A stretch of 64,000 nt of DNA from Phytopseudomonas punonensis (lineage in GTDB: Bacteria; Pseudomonadota; Gammaproteobacteria; Pseudomonadales; Pseudomonadaceae): positions 79,271 to 143,270 of the forward strand of contig NZ_FRBQ01000006.1 of the NCBI RefSeq assembly GCF_900142655.1, read 5' to 3'. The translations under genes were made by a program, and so were the position numbers. Under the pieces are notes generated by a model. That model ran no database searches. It was not told the origin of the DNA and saw only the letters and a program-made list of their open reading frames with translations. Positions 1 through 8,335 of this stretch are shown here, piece after piece; the stretch's first letter is position 1, and every line of letters begins with the position of its first letter.

Positions 1-633
1 ATTCAGTACGCACAGGAAGCCGAGCGCCTGGGCGCCAAAGGCCTGCTGCTACTGCCGCACTACCTGACCGAAGCCTCGCAGGAAGGTGTTGCTGCCCACG
101 TTGAACAAGTATGTAAGTCGGTGAAGATCGGTGTGGTCGTTTACAACCGCAACGTCTGCCGCCTGACCGCTCCGCTGCTGGAGCAGCTGGCCGAGCGTTG
201 CCCGAACCTGATCGGTTACAAAGACGGCCTGGGCGATATCGAACTGATGGTTTCCATCCGTCGTCGTCTGGGTGATCGCTTCACCTATCTGGGTGGTCTG
301 CCTACCGCTGAGGTCTACGCCGCTGCCTACAAGGCACTGGGTGTGCCTGTTTATTCCTCGGCGGTGTTCAACTTCATCCCGAAAACCGCGATGGACTTCT
401 ACCACGCGATTGCCAAGGAAGATCACGTCACCGTCGCCAAGATCATCGACGACTTTTTCCTGCCTTACCTGGATATCCGCAACCTGAAATCCGGTTACGC
501 AGTGAGCATCGTCAAGGCGGGCGCGAAGATCGCCGGTTATGACGCTGGCCCGGTGCGCGCTCCGTTGACCGATCTGCTGCCAGCCGAGTACGAGAAGCTG
601 GCTGCGTTGATCAAGAAACAAGGCGCCCAGTAA
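1..633 (+). CDS. kdgD: 5-dehydro-4-deoxyglucarate dehydratase, 3' part
   Basis: The reading frame is open from base 1 and ends at TAA 631-633, giving 210 codons of a family usually about 300 residues long, so the 5' third lies outside the window. The enzyme converts 5-keto-4-deoxyglucarate to 2,5-dioxovalerate with loss of water and CO2, a cytosolic step of hexarate catabolism. It is a class I aldolase-fold (DapA-like) protein: the Schiff-base lysine is visible in IGYKDGLGD and the partner tyrosine in VVYNRN. The name over other DapA-type lyases rests on these motifs and on the neighbouring galactarate dehydratase and hexarate transporter. Confidence 0.88.
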   Translation: MQYAQEAERLGAKGLLLLPHYLTEASQEGVAAHVEQVCKSVKIGVVVYNRNVCRLTAPLLEQLAERCPNLIGYKDGLGDIELMVSIRRRLGDRFTYLGGLPTAEVYAAAYKALGVPVYSSAVFNFIPKTAMDFYHAIAKEDHVTVAKIIDDFFLPYLDIRNLKSGYAVSIVKAGAKIAGYDAGPVRAPLTDLLPAEYEKLAALIKKQGAQ

Positions 634-655
634 GCGCTTCGCTTTCAAAGCACTC

Positions 656-685
656 AAAAGCCCGGGCCTCGCGCCCGGGCTTTTT
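656..685 (+). terminator. Rho-independent terminator after kdgD
   Basis: A GCCCGGGC stem (660-667 and 673-680) with a 5-base loop is followed by TTTTT and preceded by AAAA. It lies 23 bases after the kdgD stop. Confidence 0.85.
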
Positions 686-783
686 GCGTTTAGCGGAGTA
701 GCAGTCGATTACTGCGGGCTCTCTAGTTACTGCCAGAGCGGCTGGTTAAGATGTGCGATCACTCACGCAACCTGCGGCCCGTC

Positions 784-1824
784 ATGGCAAAGAAATCTTC
801 TCGCGCTTCATCTTCCACGCTACCGAGCAAGGGGGCGAGCGTGACGCTGATCGATGTGGCCAAGGTGGCTGGCGTTTCGCCGATCACCGTGTCGCGTGCG
901 CTGAACCGCCCTGAGGTGGTCAGCGAGGATGCCCGCAAGAAAGTCCTCGAAGCGGTGCGGGTTACCGGCTACGTGCCAAATATGCTGGCGGGCGGACTGG
1001 CGTCGAACAAGAGCCGGCTTGTCGCCATCTTCGTGCCGACCATCGCCCACTCGATCTTCGCCGAGACGGTGCAATCGCTTATGGATCACCTGACCGCCGC
1101 CGGCTACCAGACCATGATCGGCCTCACCGGTTATTCCGCTGAGCAGGAAGAGCGTTTGCTCGGCGCCGTGCTCGGTCGGCGCCCCGATGGCATCGTGCTG
1201 ACTGGCACACTGCACACCGAAGAGAGCCGGCTGCGTTTGCAGGCTGCGGGCATTCCGGTGGTGGAAGCCTGGGATCTAGGCGCCTCGCCCATTGATATGC
1301 AGGTGGGCTTCTCTCATGAAAAGGTTGGCCAGGCGATTGCCAGCCAGCTGCATGGCAAGGGCTATCGACGTTTCGCCATCGTCTCGGTGGACGATTCTCG
1401 AGCGCTCAAGCGCAGCAGCAGCGTGGTCAATCAGCTCAAGGCGCTGGGCATCGAAGAGGTGCCGATGGCGATTCTCACCGCGCCGGCCACTTTGCAAAGC
1501 GGCAGAGAAGGGCTGCGTCAGTTGCTCTCCGACGGGCATGAGCCGCAGGTGATCGTCTGCAGTTCCGATACCGTAGCTCAGGGCATCCTCGCCGAAGCGG
1601 CCAGCCGCGGCATCGATGTGCCCGGCCAGTTGGCGGTCATGGGGTTTGGCGATCTCTCCAGCGCAGCGCACCTGCATCCGGCGCTCTCGACCGTGAATGT
1701 GGACGGCGGGCGTATGGGCAAGCTGGTAGCCAGCGCTTTGCTGCAGCGGTTTCATGACGGCGACGGGCACGCACCGGTGCGCCTGGATACTGGCTTCACG
1801 CTGGTCGAACGAGCGACAACCTGA
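784..1824 (+). CDS. LacI-family transcriptional regulator
   Basis: This is a DNA-binding repressor-type protein of about 346 residues. The N-terminal helix-turn-helix reads TLIDVAKVAGVSPITVSRALN, followed by the hinge and a periplasmic-binding-protein-like effector domain (VAIFVPTIAHSIFAE through VDGGRMGKLVA). An upstream in-frame start at 751 exists, but the ATG at 784 (MAKKSSR) puts the HTH at the usual distance from the N-terminus. It sits between kdgD and the hexarate transporter. Two identical LacI-style palindromes follow it, so control of the transporter/garD operon is the likely role. The inducer cannot be read from sequence; a hexarate or its keto-deoxy derivative is inferred. Confidence 0.9.
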   Translation: MAKKSSRASSSTLPSKGASVTLIDVAKVAGVSPITVSRALNRPEVVSEDARKKVLEAVRVTGYVPNMLAGGLASNKSRLVAIFVPTIAHSIFAETVQSLMDHLTAAGYQTMIGLTGYSAEQEERLLGAVLGRRPDGIVLTGTLHTEESRLRLQAAGIPVVEAWDLGASPIDMQVGFSHEKVGQAIASQLHGKGYRRFAIVSVDDSRALKRSSSVVNQLKALGIEEVPMAILTAPATLQSGREGLRQLLSDGHEPQVIVCSSDTVAQGILAEAASRGIDVPGQLAVMGFGDLSSAAHLHPALSTVNVDGGRMGKLVASALLQRFHDGDGHAPVRLDTGFTLVERATT

Positions 1825-1862
1825 TTTCTTGTCAGACAACTGACGACCGGTAACAAAATGAC

Positions 1863-1890
1863 TTGAATGATTGCGCAATCATAGTAAAGT
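1863..1890 (+). promoter_or_regulatory. candidate sigma-70 promoter of the hexarate operon
   Basis: TTGAAT (1863-1868) and TAAAGT (1885-1890) are separated by 16 bases. The first palindromic operator fills the spacer, a typical repression layout. Assignment is by eye. Confidence 0.4.
1868..1881. promoter_or_regulatory. LacI-type operator, copy 1
   Basis: TGATTGCGCAATCA is a perfect 14-bp palindrome with the central CG typical of LacI-family operators. It lies 44 bases after the regulator stop and is repeated exactly at 1934-1947. Confidence 0.75.
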
Positions 1891-1900
1891 CGTCCTTGTA

Positions 1901-1914
1901 ACGAACTGGTTCGT
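1901..1914. promoter_or_regulatory. third palindrome midway between the two operators
   Basis: ACGAACTGGTTCGT has perfect 6-bp arms around TG. Its centre (1907.5) is exactly 33 bp from the centre of each LacI-type operator (1874.5 and 1940.5). The sequence differs from theirs, so it may bind another protein or be chance. Confidence 0.35.
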
Positions 1915-1933
1915 GCCTCGTTCTTTGCTGGAT

Positions 1934-1947
1934 TGATTGCGCAATCA
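1934..1947. promoter_or_regulatory. LacI-type operator, copy 2
   Basis: This is identical to the 14-bp palindrome at 1868-1881, 66 bp downstream centre to centre. The spacing would permit cooperative binding or a small loop by a dimer-of-dimers repressor. Confidence 0.72.
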
Positions 1948-1999
1948 CGGGTTGCGCCACGGCTAGCGGGGCACCTTCAGCAATAAGGATAATAAAGCC

Positions 2000-2122
2000 G
2001 TGAAAAACAGTATCCGCACGTCCATTCCTTGCCCCAGTGCGGGCAGCCTCAGTATGTATTCGCTTGCGCCCAACGTTTCGAGACTCTATCCGGGTGTCGC
2101 TACGGCTGCCGCCACGAGCTAA
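2000..2122 (+). CDS. possible 40-codon leader ORF before the transporter
   Basis: A GTG at 2000 follows an AAGGAT element (1985-1990) by 9 bases and opens a 40-codon frame starting (M)KNSIRTSIP and ending at TAA 2120-2122, within the roughly 330-base leader of the transporter gene. It could be a leader peptide, a remnant, or a chance ORF. No family is recognised. Confidence 0.2.
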   Translation: MKNSIRTSIPCPSAGSLSMYSLAPNVSRLYPGVATAAATS

Positions 2123-2230
2123 CAAGCCAGCTCTACACACCGTTTTAGATTTCATGACCGCGCCAATTGGCGGCTGGCGCGTCTGTGCGTGCCTGTCAGC
2201 AATAAAAATAAAATTTGAGGTGACATCTCC

Positions 2231-3586
2231 ATGGGAGAGACAAAGAAAACCCACGTCCGGTACCTGATTCTGCTGATGCTGTTTCTGGTAACCACGATCA
2301 ACTACGCCGACCGCGCCACCATTTCGATCGCCGGCTCCAGTATGCAAAAGGATCTGGGCATCGATGCGATCACGCTCGGCTATATCTTCTCCGCATTCGG
2401 CTGGGCCTATGTGATCGGGCAGATCCCAGGTGGCTGGCTGCTAGACCGTTTCGGCTCCAAGCGTGTTTACGCTGCGGGCATCTTCATCTGGTCGCTGTTC
2501 ACTTTGCTGCAGGGCTTCGTCGGCATGATGCCGGTGGCCTGGGCCGTGGTGACTCTGTTCGTGCTGCGTTTCATGGTCGGTTTTGCCGAAGCGCCTTCAT
2601 TCCCGGGTAACGCGCGCATCGTCGCGGCCTGGTTCCCGACGGCAGAGCGCGGTACCGCATCGGCGATCTTCAACTCGGCACAGTATTTCGCCACCGCGCT
2701 GTTCGCGCCGTTGATGGGCTGGATCGTCTACACCTACGGCTGGGAGCATGTGTTCGTTGTCATGGGCGTGCTCGGCATCATCTTCGCTGGCGTGTGGATG
2801 AAAACCATCTACAACCCCAAGGAGCACCCGCGCGTCAGCGCTGCCGAGGTCGAACACATCGCCAACAACGGCGGCCTGGTCGATATGGATCAGGCGAAGG
2901 GCAGCAGTGGCGGGCCGAAGTGGAATTACATCACCCAGCTGCTGACCAATCGCATGATGGTCGGTGTCTATCTGGGCCAGTACTGCATCAATGGCATCAC
3001 CTATTTCTTCCTCACCTGGTTCCCCGTGTACCTGGTGCAGGAGCGCGGTATGACCATTCTCAAGGCTGGCTTCATCGCTTCCTTGCCGGCCATCATGGGG
3101 TTCTTTGGTGGCGTGCTTGGTGGGGTGATCTCCGACTGGCTGCTGCGTCGCGGCTACAGCCTGACCCTGGCGCGCAAGCTGCCTATCATCTTCGGGTTGC
3201 TGCTCTCGACCAGCATGGTGCTGTGCAACTACGTGTCGGCCGAGTGGATGGTCGTCGGCTTCATGACCCTTGCATTCTTTGGTAAAGGTCTCGGCGCCCT
3301 TGGCTGGGCCGTGGTATCGGATACTTCGCCGAAGCAGATCGCCGGTCTGTCCGGTGGCCTGTTCAATACCTTCGGCAATATTGCCTCGATCACCACACCG
3401 ATCGTCATCGGCTACATCATCAGTGCTACCGGCTCGTTCAAATGGGCGCTGGTTTACGTTGGTGCCAACGCCTTGGTGGCGGTGTTCAGCTACCTGTTCA
3501 TCGTCGGCAAGATTCAGCGCGTGGTGCTCAAAGATGAACACGGCCAGGCAATCAGTGACCCGGCTTCGCCTACGCCGGCCACCTGA
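2231..3586 (+). CDS. MFS hexarate (galactarate/glucarate) transporter
   Basis: This inner-membrane transporter of 451 residues has about 12 hydrophobic segments. It belongs to the anion:cation symporter branch of the major facilitator superfamily (GudP/GarP/D-galactonate transporter type): the N-terminus has NYADRATISIAG and helix 2-3 has GGWLLDRFGSKRVYA. It probably imports galactarate and/or glucarate with protons. The start at 2231 follows a TTGAGGTGACATC Shine-Dalgarno region. garD lies 75 bases downstream, and the operators at 1868-1947 lie upstream. Substrate is inferred from family and neighbours. Confidence 0.85.
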   Translation: MGETKKTHVRYLILLMLFLVTTINYADRATISIAGSSMQKDLGIDAITLGYIFSAFGWAYVIGQIPGGWLLDRFGSKRVYAAGIFIWSLFTLLQGFVGMMPVAWAVVTLFVLRFMVGFAEAPSFPGNARIVAAWFPTAERGTASAIFNSAQYFATALFAPLMGWIVYTYGWEHVFVVMGVLGIIFAGVWMKTIYNPKEHPRVSAAEVEHIANNGGLVDMDQAKGSSGGPKWNYITQLLTNRMMVGVYLGQYCINGITYFFLTWFPVYLVQERGMTILKAGFIASLPAIMGFFGGVLGGVISDWLLRRGYSLTLARKLPIIFGLLLSTSMVLCNYVSAEWMVVGFMTLAFFGKGLGALGWAVVSDTSPKQIAGLSGGLFNTFGNIASITTPIVIGYIISATGSFKWALVYVGANALVAVFSYLFIVGKIQRVVLKDEHGQAISDPASPTPAT

Positions 3587-3661
3587 GCCAGTATGCGGCC
3601 GGGCCTGCCACTGGCAGGTCTGGCTGAGAGCAATTTCAGAACAATAAAAGGATTAGCCTCC

Positions 3662-5218
3662 ATGGATCTCATTCAACATCAGGACTCTCCGCGTTACATC
3701 CGCCTGCACCCCGACGATAATGTCGGCGTGGTGGTCAATGAGCAGGGTGTGGCAGCGGGCGGTCATTTCGCCGATGGTTTGGAAGCGCTGGAAGGCATTC
3801 CGCAGAGCCACAAGGTATCGCTGGTGGCGATTCCCGAAGGCGGAACTGTGGTGCGCTACGGCGAGGTGATCGGCTATGCGCTCAAACCCATCGCCGCCGG
3901 CACCTGGGTGACCGAGCAGGTGCTGCGCATGCCCGATCCGCCGGTGCTGGACAATTTGCCGAAGGCGACCATCAAGTCGCCGGCGCCCGAGCCACTGGAA
4001 GGCTATACCTTCGAAGGCTTCCGCAATCCGGATGGCACCGTCGGCACGCGCAACATTCTCGGCGTGACTACCACCGTGCAGTGCGTGGTAGGTGTGCTCG
4101 ACCACTGCGTCGAGCGTGTGCGCAAGGAAATTCTGCCTAAGTATCCTAACGTCGACGACGTGGTGCCGCTGTCACACAGCTACGGCTGCGGCGTGGCGAT
4201 CAACGCGCCGGATGCGGTGGTGCCGATCCGCACCCTTTACAACATCAGCCGCAACCCCAACCTCGGTGGCCAGGCACTGGTGATCAGCCTCGGCTGTGAA
4301 AAGCTGCAGGCCAACCAGTTGATGGACGGCGACCAACTCACCAACGGCATGAACGAGGAGGAGTGGCTCTTCCGCTTGCAGGATTCCAGCACCGGCTTCA
4401 CCGGCATGGTCGAAGAGATCATGGCGATGATCGAAACGCGCCTGACGGTACTCGATCAACGTCGACGTGAAACTGTGCCTGCCAGCGAGCTGGTGGTCGG
4501 CATGCAGTGCGGCGGCAGTGACGCCTTCTCCGGTATTACCGCTAACCCGGCCCTGGGCGTGGCGGCTGACTTGCTGGTGCGCGCCGGCGCCACCGTGATG
4601 TTCTCCGAGAACACCGAAGTACGTGACGGCATTCACCTGCTGACGCCGCGTGCGGCCAGCGTTGAGGTTGCCGATGCACTGATTCGCGAGATGGACTGGT
4701 ACGACCGTTACCTGAAACGTGGCATGGCCGACCGCAGCGCCAACACCACGCCGGGCAACAAGAAAGGCGGCTTGAACAACATCGTCGAGAAGGCCATGGG
4801 CTCCATCGCCAAGTCCGGCAACAGCCCGATTGCCGGCGTGGTCGCGCCAGGCGAGCGGATTCGCGGTAAAGGCCTGTGGTTCTGCGCCACGCCAGCCAGC
4901 GACTTCATCTGCGGCACCCTGCAGCTGGCCGCCGGCATGAACCTGCACATCTTCACCACCGGGCGCGGCACGCCTTATGGGCTATCCATGGTGCCGGTGA
5001 TCAAGGTGGCGACCCGCACACAGCTGGCCGAGCGTTGGCCGGACCTGATCGACGTAGACGCCGGGCAGATCACTTCCGGGCGCATGAGCCTCGAGGAAAT
5101 GGGCTGGCATATCTTCCAGCTCTATCTGGATGTCGCCAGCGGCAAGCAGCAGACGTGGGCGGAGAAGCATCGTCTGCATAACGATCTGGTGCTGTTCAAC
5201 CCGGCGCCAGTGACCTGA
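3662..5218 (+). CDS. garD: galactarate dehydratase
   Basis: The enzyme dehydrates galactarate to 5-dehydro-4-deoxyglucarate, the substrate of the kdgD product at the start of the window. The 518 residues match the family length. An N-terminal SAF-like domain is followed by the UxaA/GarD dehydratase core, with [17 protein letters not shown] and [17 protein letters not shown] visible. A longer frame begins at 3593, but ATG 3662 (MDLIQHQ) follows AAAAGGATT and gives the expected N-terminus. It should be co-transcribed with the transporter. Confidence 0.94.
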   Translation: MDLIQHQDSPRYIRLHPDDNVGVVVNEQGVAAGGHFADGLEALEGIPQSHKVSLVAIPEGGTVVRYGEVIGYALKPIAAGTWVTEQVLRMPDPPVLDNLPKATIKSPAPEPLEGYTFEGFRNPDGTVGTRNILGVTTTVQCVVGVLDHCVERVRKEILPKYPNVDDVVPLSHSYGCGVAINAPDAVVPIRTLYNISRNPNLGGQALVISLGCEKLQANQLMDGDQLTNGMNEEEWLFRLQDSSTGFTGMVEEIMAMIETRLTVLDQRRRETVPASELVVGMQCGGSDAFSGITANPALGVAADLLVRAGATVMFSENTEVRDGIHLLTPRAASVEVADALIREMDWYDRYLKRGMADRSANTTPGNKKGGLNNIVEKAMGSIAKSGNSPIAGVVAPGERIRGKGLWFCATPASDFICGTLQLAAGMNLHIFTTGRGTPYGLSMVPVIKVATRTQLAERWPDLIDVDAGQITSGRMSLEEMGWHIFQLYLDVASGKQQTWAEKHRLHNDLVLFNPAPVT

Positions 5219-5311
5219 TCGATAACCGTACAAGCATTTACCGCTGCCGCGTTTCTGCGTCGGCAGTGGCAGGTATGATCCATCCTTTACTGAGCCTCAC
5301 AGGAGAGCTGC

Positions 5312-6241
5312 ATGAGTCGTCCCAATGTGCTTCAGGTCGGTCGTTTTCCGGCACGTTTCAACGAGCGTCTGCAGCGCGACTATCAACTGATCCGCCTCTG
5401 GGAGCAGCCCAACGTGCTGGCAGAGCGTGGTGCCGAGATCGATATTGTGGTCACCTCCGCCCGCTACGGCTGCTCGGCCCAGCAACTGGCGCAGATGCCC
5501 AATCTCAAGGCCATCTGCAGCTTCGGTGTCGGCTACGACTCGATCGCTGTCGATGACGCCAAAGCGCGGGGCATCGTCATCAGCACCACGCCGGACGTGC
5601 TCAACGAGTGCGTGGCCGATACCGCCATTGGCCTGGTGATCGACACTGCACGGCAGTTCGCCGCCTGCGACCGTCACGTGCGCCAGGGCAAGTGGCTCAA
5701 CGGCCAGTATCCGCTGACCCGCAAGGTCAGTGGCAAGAAGCTGGGCATCGTCGGCTTTGGCCGGATCGGCAAAGACATCGCCAAGCGTGCAGCCGGGTTC
5801 GACATGGAAATCCGCTACCATAATCGCCGTCCCGATCCGACCACTGATTATGGTTATGAGGCCGATCTCAAAGCGTTGGCGAGCTGGGCCGACTTCCTGG
5901 TGCTGGCTTGCCCAGGTGGGGCTTCGACCCACCACCTGATCAACGCCGAAGTGCTAGCGGCCTTGGGCGCAGAAGGCATTCTGGTGAATATCTCGCGCGG
6001 TAGCGTGGTGGATGAGTCTGCATTGGTCGCGGCGCTGCAGGCGGGTATGCTGGGCGGCGCGGGGCTTGATGTATTCGAGGACGAGCCGCGGGTGCCCGAG
6101 GCGCTGTTCGATATGCCCAATGTGGTGCTGCTGCCCCACGTCGGTAGCGCCACCGAGGAAACCCGGCTGGCCATGGAGAATCTGGTGTTCGATAATCTCG
6201 ACGCTTTCATCGAGCGTGGTGAGCTGATCACCCCGCTCTGA
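5312..6241 (+). CDS. NAD(P)-dependent D-isomer-specific 2-hydroxyacid dehydrogenase
   Basis: The 309-residue protein has the Rossmann motif GFGRIG near residue 148. The catalytic triad shows as Arg229 in NISRGS, a Glu in DVFEDEP and a His in LLPHVGSAT, as in hydroxypyruvate/glyoxylate reductases. It probably reduces a 2-keto acid such as hydroxypyruvate, glyoxylate or a product of hexarate breakdown. AGGAGAG precedes the ATG. The gene follows garD by 93 bases in the same direction. Its TGA ends exactly where the palindromic element at 6241-6484 begins. Confidence 0.88.
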   Translation: MSRPNVLQVGRFPARFNERLQRDYQLIRLWEQPNVLAERGAEIDIVVTSARYGCSAQQLAQMPNLKAICSFGVGYDSIAVDDAKARGIVISTTPDVLNECVADTAIGLVIDTARQFAACDRHVRQGKWLNGQYPLTRKVSGKKLGIVGFGRIGKDIAKRAAGFDMEIRYHNRRPDPTTDYGYEADLKALASWADFLVLACPGGASTHHLINAEVLAALGAEGILVNISRGSVVDESALVAALQAGMLGGAGLDVFEDEPRVPEALFDMPNVVLLPHVGSATEETRLAMENLVFDNLDAFIERGELITPL

Positions 6242-6484
6242 GAACATGCTCACGATCTACTGCGCGTCGGCCCTGCGGCGTTAAAAACAGGCTGGATTGC
6301 CAGCCCAGTCGGAAAGCCGCTTGCGGCTAACGCACTTTAGTGCGACCCCGAAGGGGCGAGTGCAGCGAGTAATGCTCATGTACACCAGTACAGTCGGCCG
6401 TGACCCCGGCCGCTTCCTCGCCTGTTTTTGCGGGGCCGCCTAGGCCTTGCAGGGCTCTAGCTCGCTAGATCGTGAGCAAGTTCT
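6241..6484. repeat. palindromic MITE-like element, copy A
   Basis: Terminal inverted repeats AGAACATGCTCACGATCTA (6241-6259) and its complement (6466-6484) match at 18 of 19 positions and enclose about 205 bp of structured, non-coding sequence. The core holds GCGTTAAAAACAGGC, GCTCATGTACACCAGTACA and GCCTGTTTTTGCGG, the first and last being complementary. Related cores occur at 16372-16512 and 60083-60281. No transposase is encoded. Nothing further is recognised in 6485-6598. Confidence 0.7.
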
Positions 6485-6598
6485 GACCGAATAGGCGAGC
6501 CGTGCAAGCGGCTTTCGCTTATACGCGCCGGGCCACAAGCCCGACCGCGGTTTCTACCCTTGAGCGTCACCCGGTGCGCCACAAGCGCACCGGGCTCC

Positions 6599-7276
6599 TC
6601 AGGCCAGCGCGGCCTCGCGCCGGGCAATGAATTCCATCATCTTGCCATTGCCATCGAGAATGTCGGTGCAGATCGCCTGACGTGCGGCAGCGCCGTCACC
6701 GTTCTGCAGGGCATGAAAAACTTCCCAGTGATGTTCGATGGCGATGCGCTCGTTGAAATCGCCATAGGCCAGTGCAATCAGCGGACCGGTGCGCATCCAC
6801 AGGCTGTCGAGTACGTCGCGCAGCAGCGGCATGTCGGCAATCTCGGCGAGGGCAAAGTGAAAGGCCTGGTTGAGCTTCAGCGCTGCGATCAGGTCGCCGC
6901 TGTGCACCGCCTCCAGGTTGTCGCGGATATTGCGTTCGAGCATCTGCAACTGCTCGGGCGTGACCTTGGCCGCTGCGGTTTCTGCCGCCAGCCCTTCGAG
7001 CGCCAGGCGGATACTGCGGATTTCCCCATACTGCGCCTGGGTCAGCACCGGCACCCGGATGTCGCGCGGGGTTTTCAGAATCAACGCTTTCTCTTTCGCC
7101 AGCTGCAGAATCGCATCGCGTACCGGCGTGACGCTGGTACCGAGCTGCTCGGCCAGGTCGCGGATGCGTAGCCGGTCATCTGGCTGGAAGCGGCCGGTGA
7201 TCAGGGCTTCACGCAGCAAGGCGTAAACGCCACTGCCGAGGTAGGAGTGGCTGAGACCGTCGATGGGGTATTTCAT
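6599..7276 (-). CDS. GntR-family regulator, FadR/FCD subfamily
   Basis: The 225-residue protein has an N-terminal winged helix (VYALLREALITGRFQPDDRLRIRDLAEQLGTS...VRDAI) and an all-helical FCD effector domain. Candidate metal-ligand histidines are in LNQAFHFALAE and AIEHHWEVFHAL. FCD regulators usually repress operons for organic or amino acid catabolism and respond to pathway intermediates. It lies 48 bases downstream of the SDR gene on the same strand, divergent from the binding protein-kinase-phospholyase genes, so it probably controls this locus. Confidence 0.88.
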   Translation of the reverse strand: MKYPIDGLSHSYLGSGVYALLREALITGRFQPDDRLRIRDLAEQLGTSVTPVRDAILQLAKEKALILKTPRDIRVPVLTQAQYGEIRSIRLALEGLAAETAAAKVTPEQLQMLERNIRDNLEAVHSGDLIAALKLNQAFHFALAEIADMPLLRDVLDSLWMRTGPLIALAYGDFNERIAIEHHWEVFHALQNGDGAAARQAICTDILDGNGKMMEFIARREAALA

Positions 7277-7324
7277 GGCAGTGGTTTCCGGGGCGCTGGC
7301 GCGGCGATTCTACCTCGCGGCGCC

Positions 7325-8059
7325 TCAGACGTGCTGGCCACCGTTTACGTGAATTTCCGCGCCGTTGACGTAGGTCGCACCCGAGGTACACAGAAAGTAC
7401 ACCAGCGAAGCGACCTCCTCGGGCTTGCCCAGGCGGTGCATGGGGATGTCGCGCTCGACAATCAGCTCGGTGCCGGAGGACAGAATCGAGGTGTCGATCT
7501 CACCCGGCGCGATGGCATTGACGCGCACGCCGTGGCAGCCGAACTCATGGGCCATCTCGCGGGTCAGCGCCGCCAGCCCGGCTTTGGACGCCGCATAGGC
7601 CGAACCAGCGAACGGGTGAACCCGGGAGCCGGCGATGGAGGTGACGTTGATGATACTGCCTTGTGCTGCTTTCAGATCCTCGAACAGTCCGCGGGCGAGT
7701 AAGGCGGTGGAAAACAGGTTGACGTTGAAGACCTTCATCCAGGTCGCGTAGTCGCTGCCCAGCACGCCGAGGCGTTCGCCACCCTCGCCTTTGGGAGATA
7801 TGCCAGCATTGTTGACCAGTGCATCCAGGCGCCCGCCAAGCTTCTCACGGATCAATGGCAGGCTCTCCTCCAGGTGCTCGATGTCTTCGAGGTCCAGGTG
7901 AATATGGTTGAGCTTGCCTTCCGCCCACGGGCATTCAGCCACCCAGTCATGCCGCGAGGCGGTAAATACCCGCCAGCCGGCCGCGTTGAAATGCTTGACC
8001 GTGGCATGGCCGATGCCACGGCTGGCGCCGGTCAGCAGCAGAGTTTTCTGATCGCTCAT
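7325..8059 (-). CDS. SDR-family NAD(P)-dependent oxidoreductase
   Basis: This classical short-chain dehydrogenase of 244 residues has the cofactor motif TGASRGIG, NNAG, the catalytic Ser (TSIAGS) and YAASK. The frame extends to 8095, but ATG 8059 (MSDQKTLLLTG) follows GGGAGA and fits the family N-terminus. It probably oxidises or reduces an alcohol/carbonyl intermediate of the pathway encoded divergently at 8336-11807. The substrate is unknown. Confidence 0.87.
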   Translation of the reverse strand: MSDQKTLLLTGASRGIGHATVKHFNAAGWRVFTASRHDWVAECPWAEGKLNHIHLDLEDIEHLEESLPLIREKLGGRLDALVNNAGISPKGEGGERLGVLGSDYATWMKVFNVNLFSTALLARGLFEDLKAAQGSIINVTSIAGSRVHPFAGSAYAASKAGLAALTREMAHEFGCHGVRVNAIAPGEIDTSILSSGTELIVERDIPMHRLGKPEEVASLVYFLCTSGATYVNGAEIHVNGGQHV

Positions 8060-8129
8060 TGCGTATCTCCCGGAATAGAAAGCGTGCTCAGGCACAACTG
8101 CCTGGATGGATCATGGCTCAATTAAAAAC

Positions 8130-8141
8130 ATGATGCATCAT
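8130..8141. promoter_or_regulatory. perfect palindrome in the divergent SDR / binding-protein promoter region
   Basis: ATGATGCATCAT is a perfect 12-bp palindrome, 71 bases upstream of the SDR start and about 195 upstream of the binding-protein start. It is a reasonable operator candidate for the GntR/FCD regulator of this locus. Confidence 0.4.
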
Positions 8142-8335
8142 AAAGTTGTGGGTGTTTTAATGGTTTTGCCGTGCAAGCCAATAACAATAATCAGATGACC
8201 TGATGAATCCTGTCAGACCTACAGCGCCAGGCTCTCGCTCCACCCCAGGTGCCTAATTCAGTAAAGCATCGGTGTTTCTTCCTTGAAGCTGCCCTTACTC
8301 AATCAGAGCCTCGGCCCTGCCAGGAGCACTCCTCA

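Noticed and set aside
6241..6484. Intact insertion sequence
   Set aside because: Despite terminal inverted repeats there is no transposase frame within the 244 bp, so it is called a MITE-like element.
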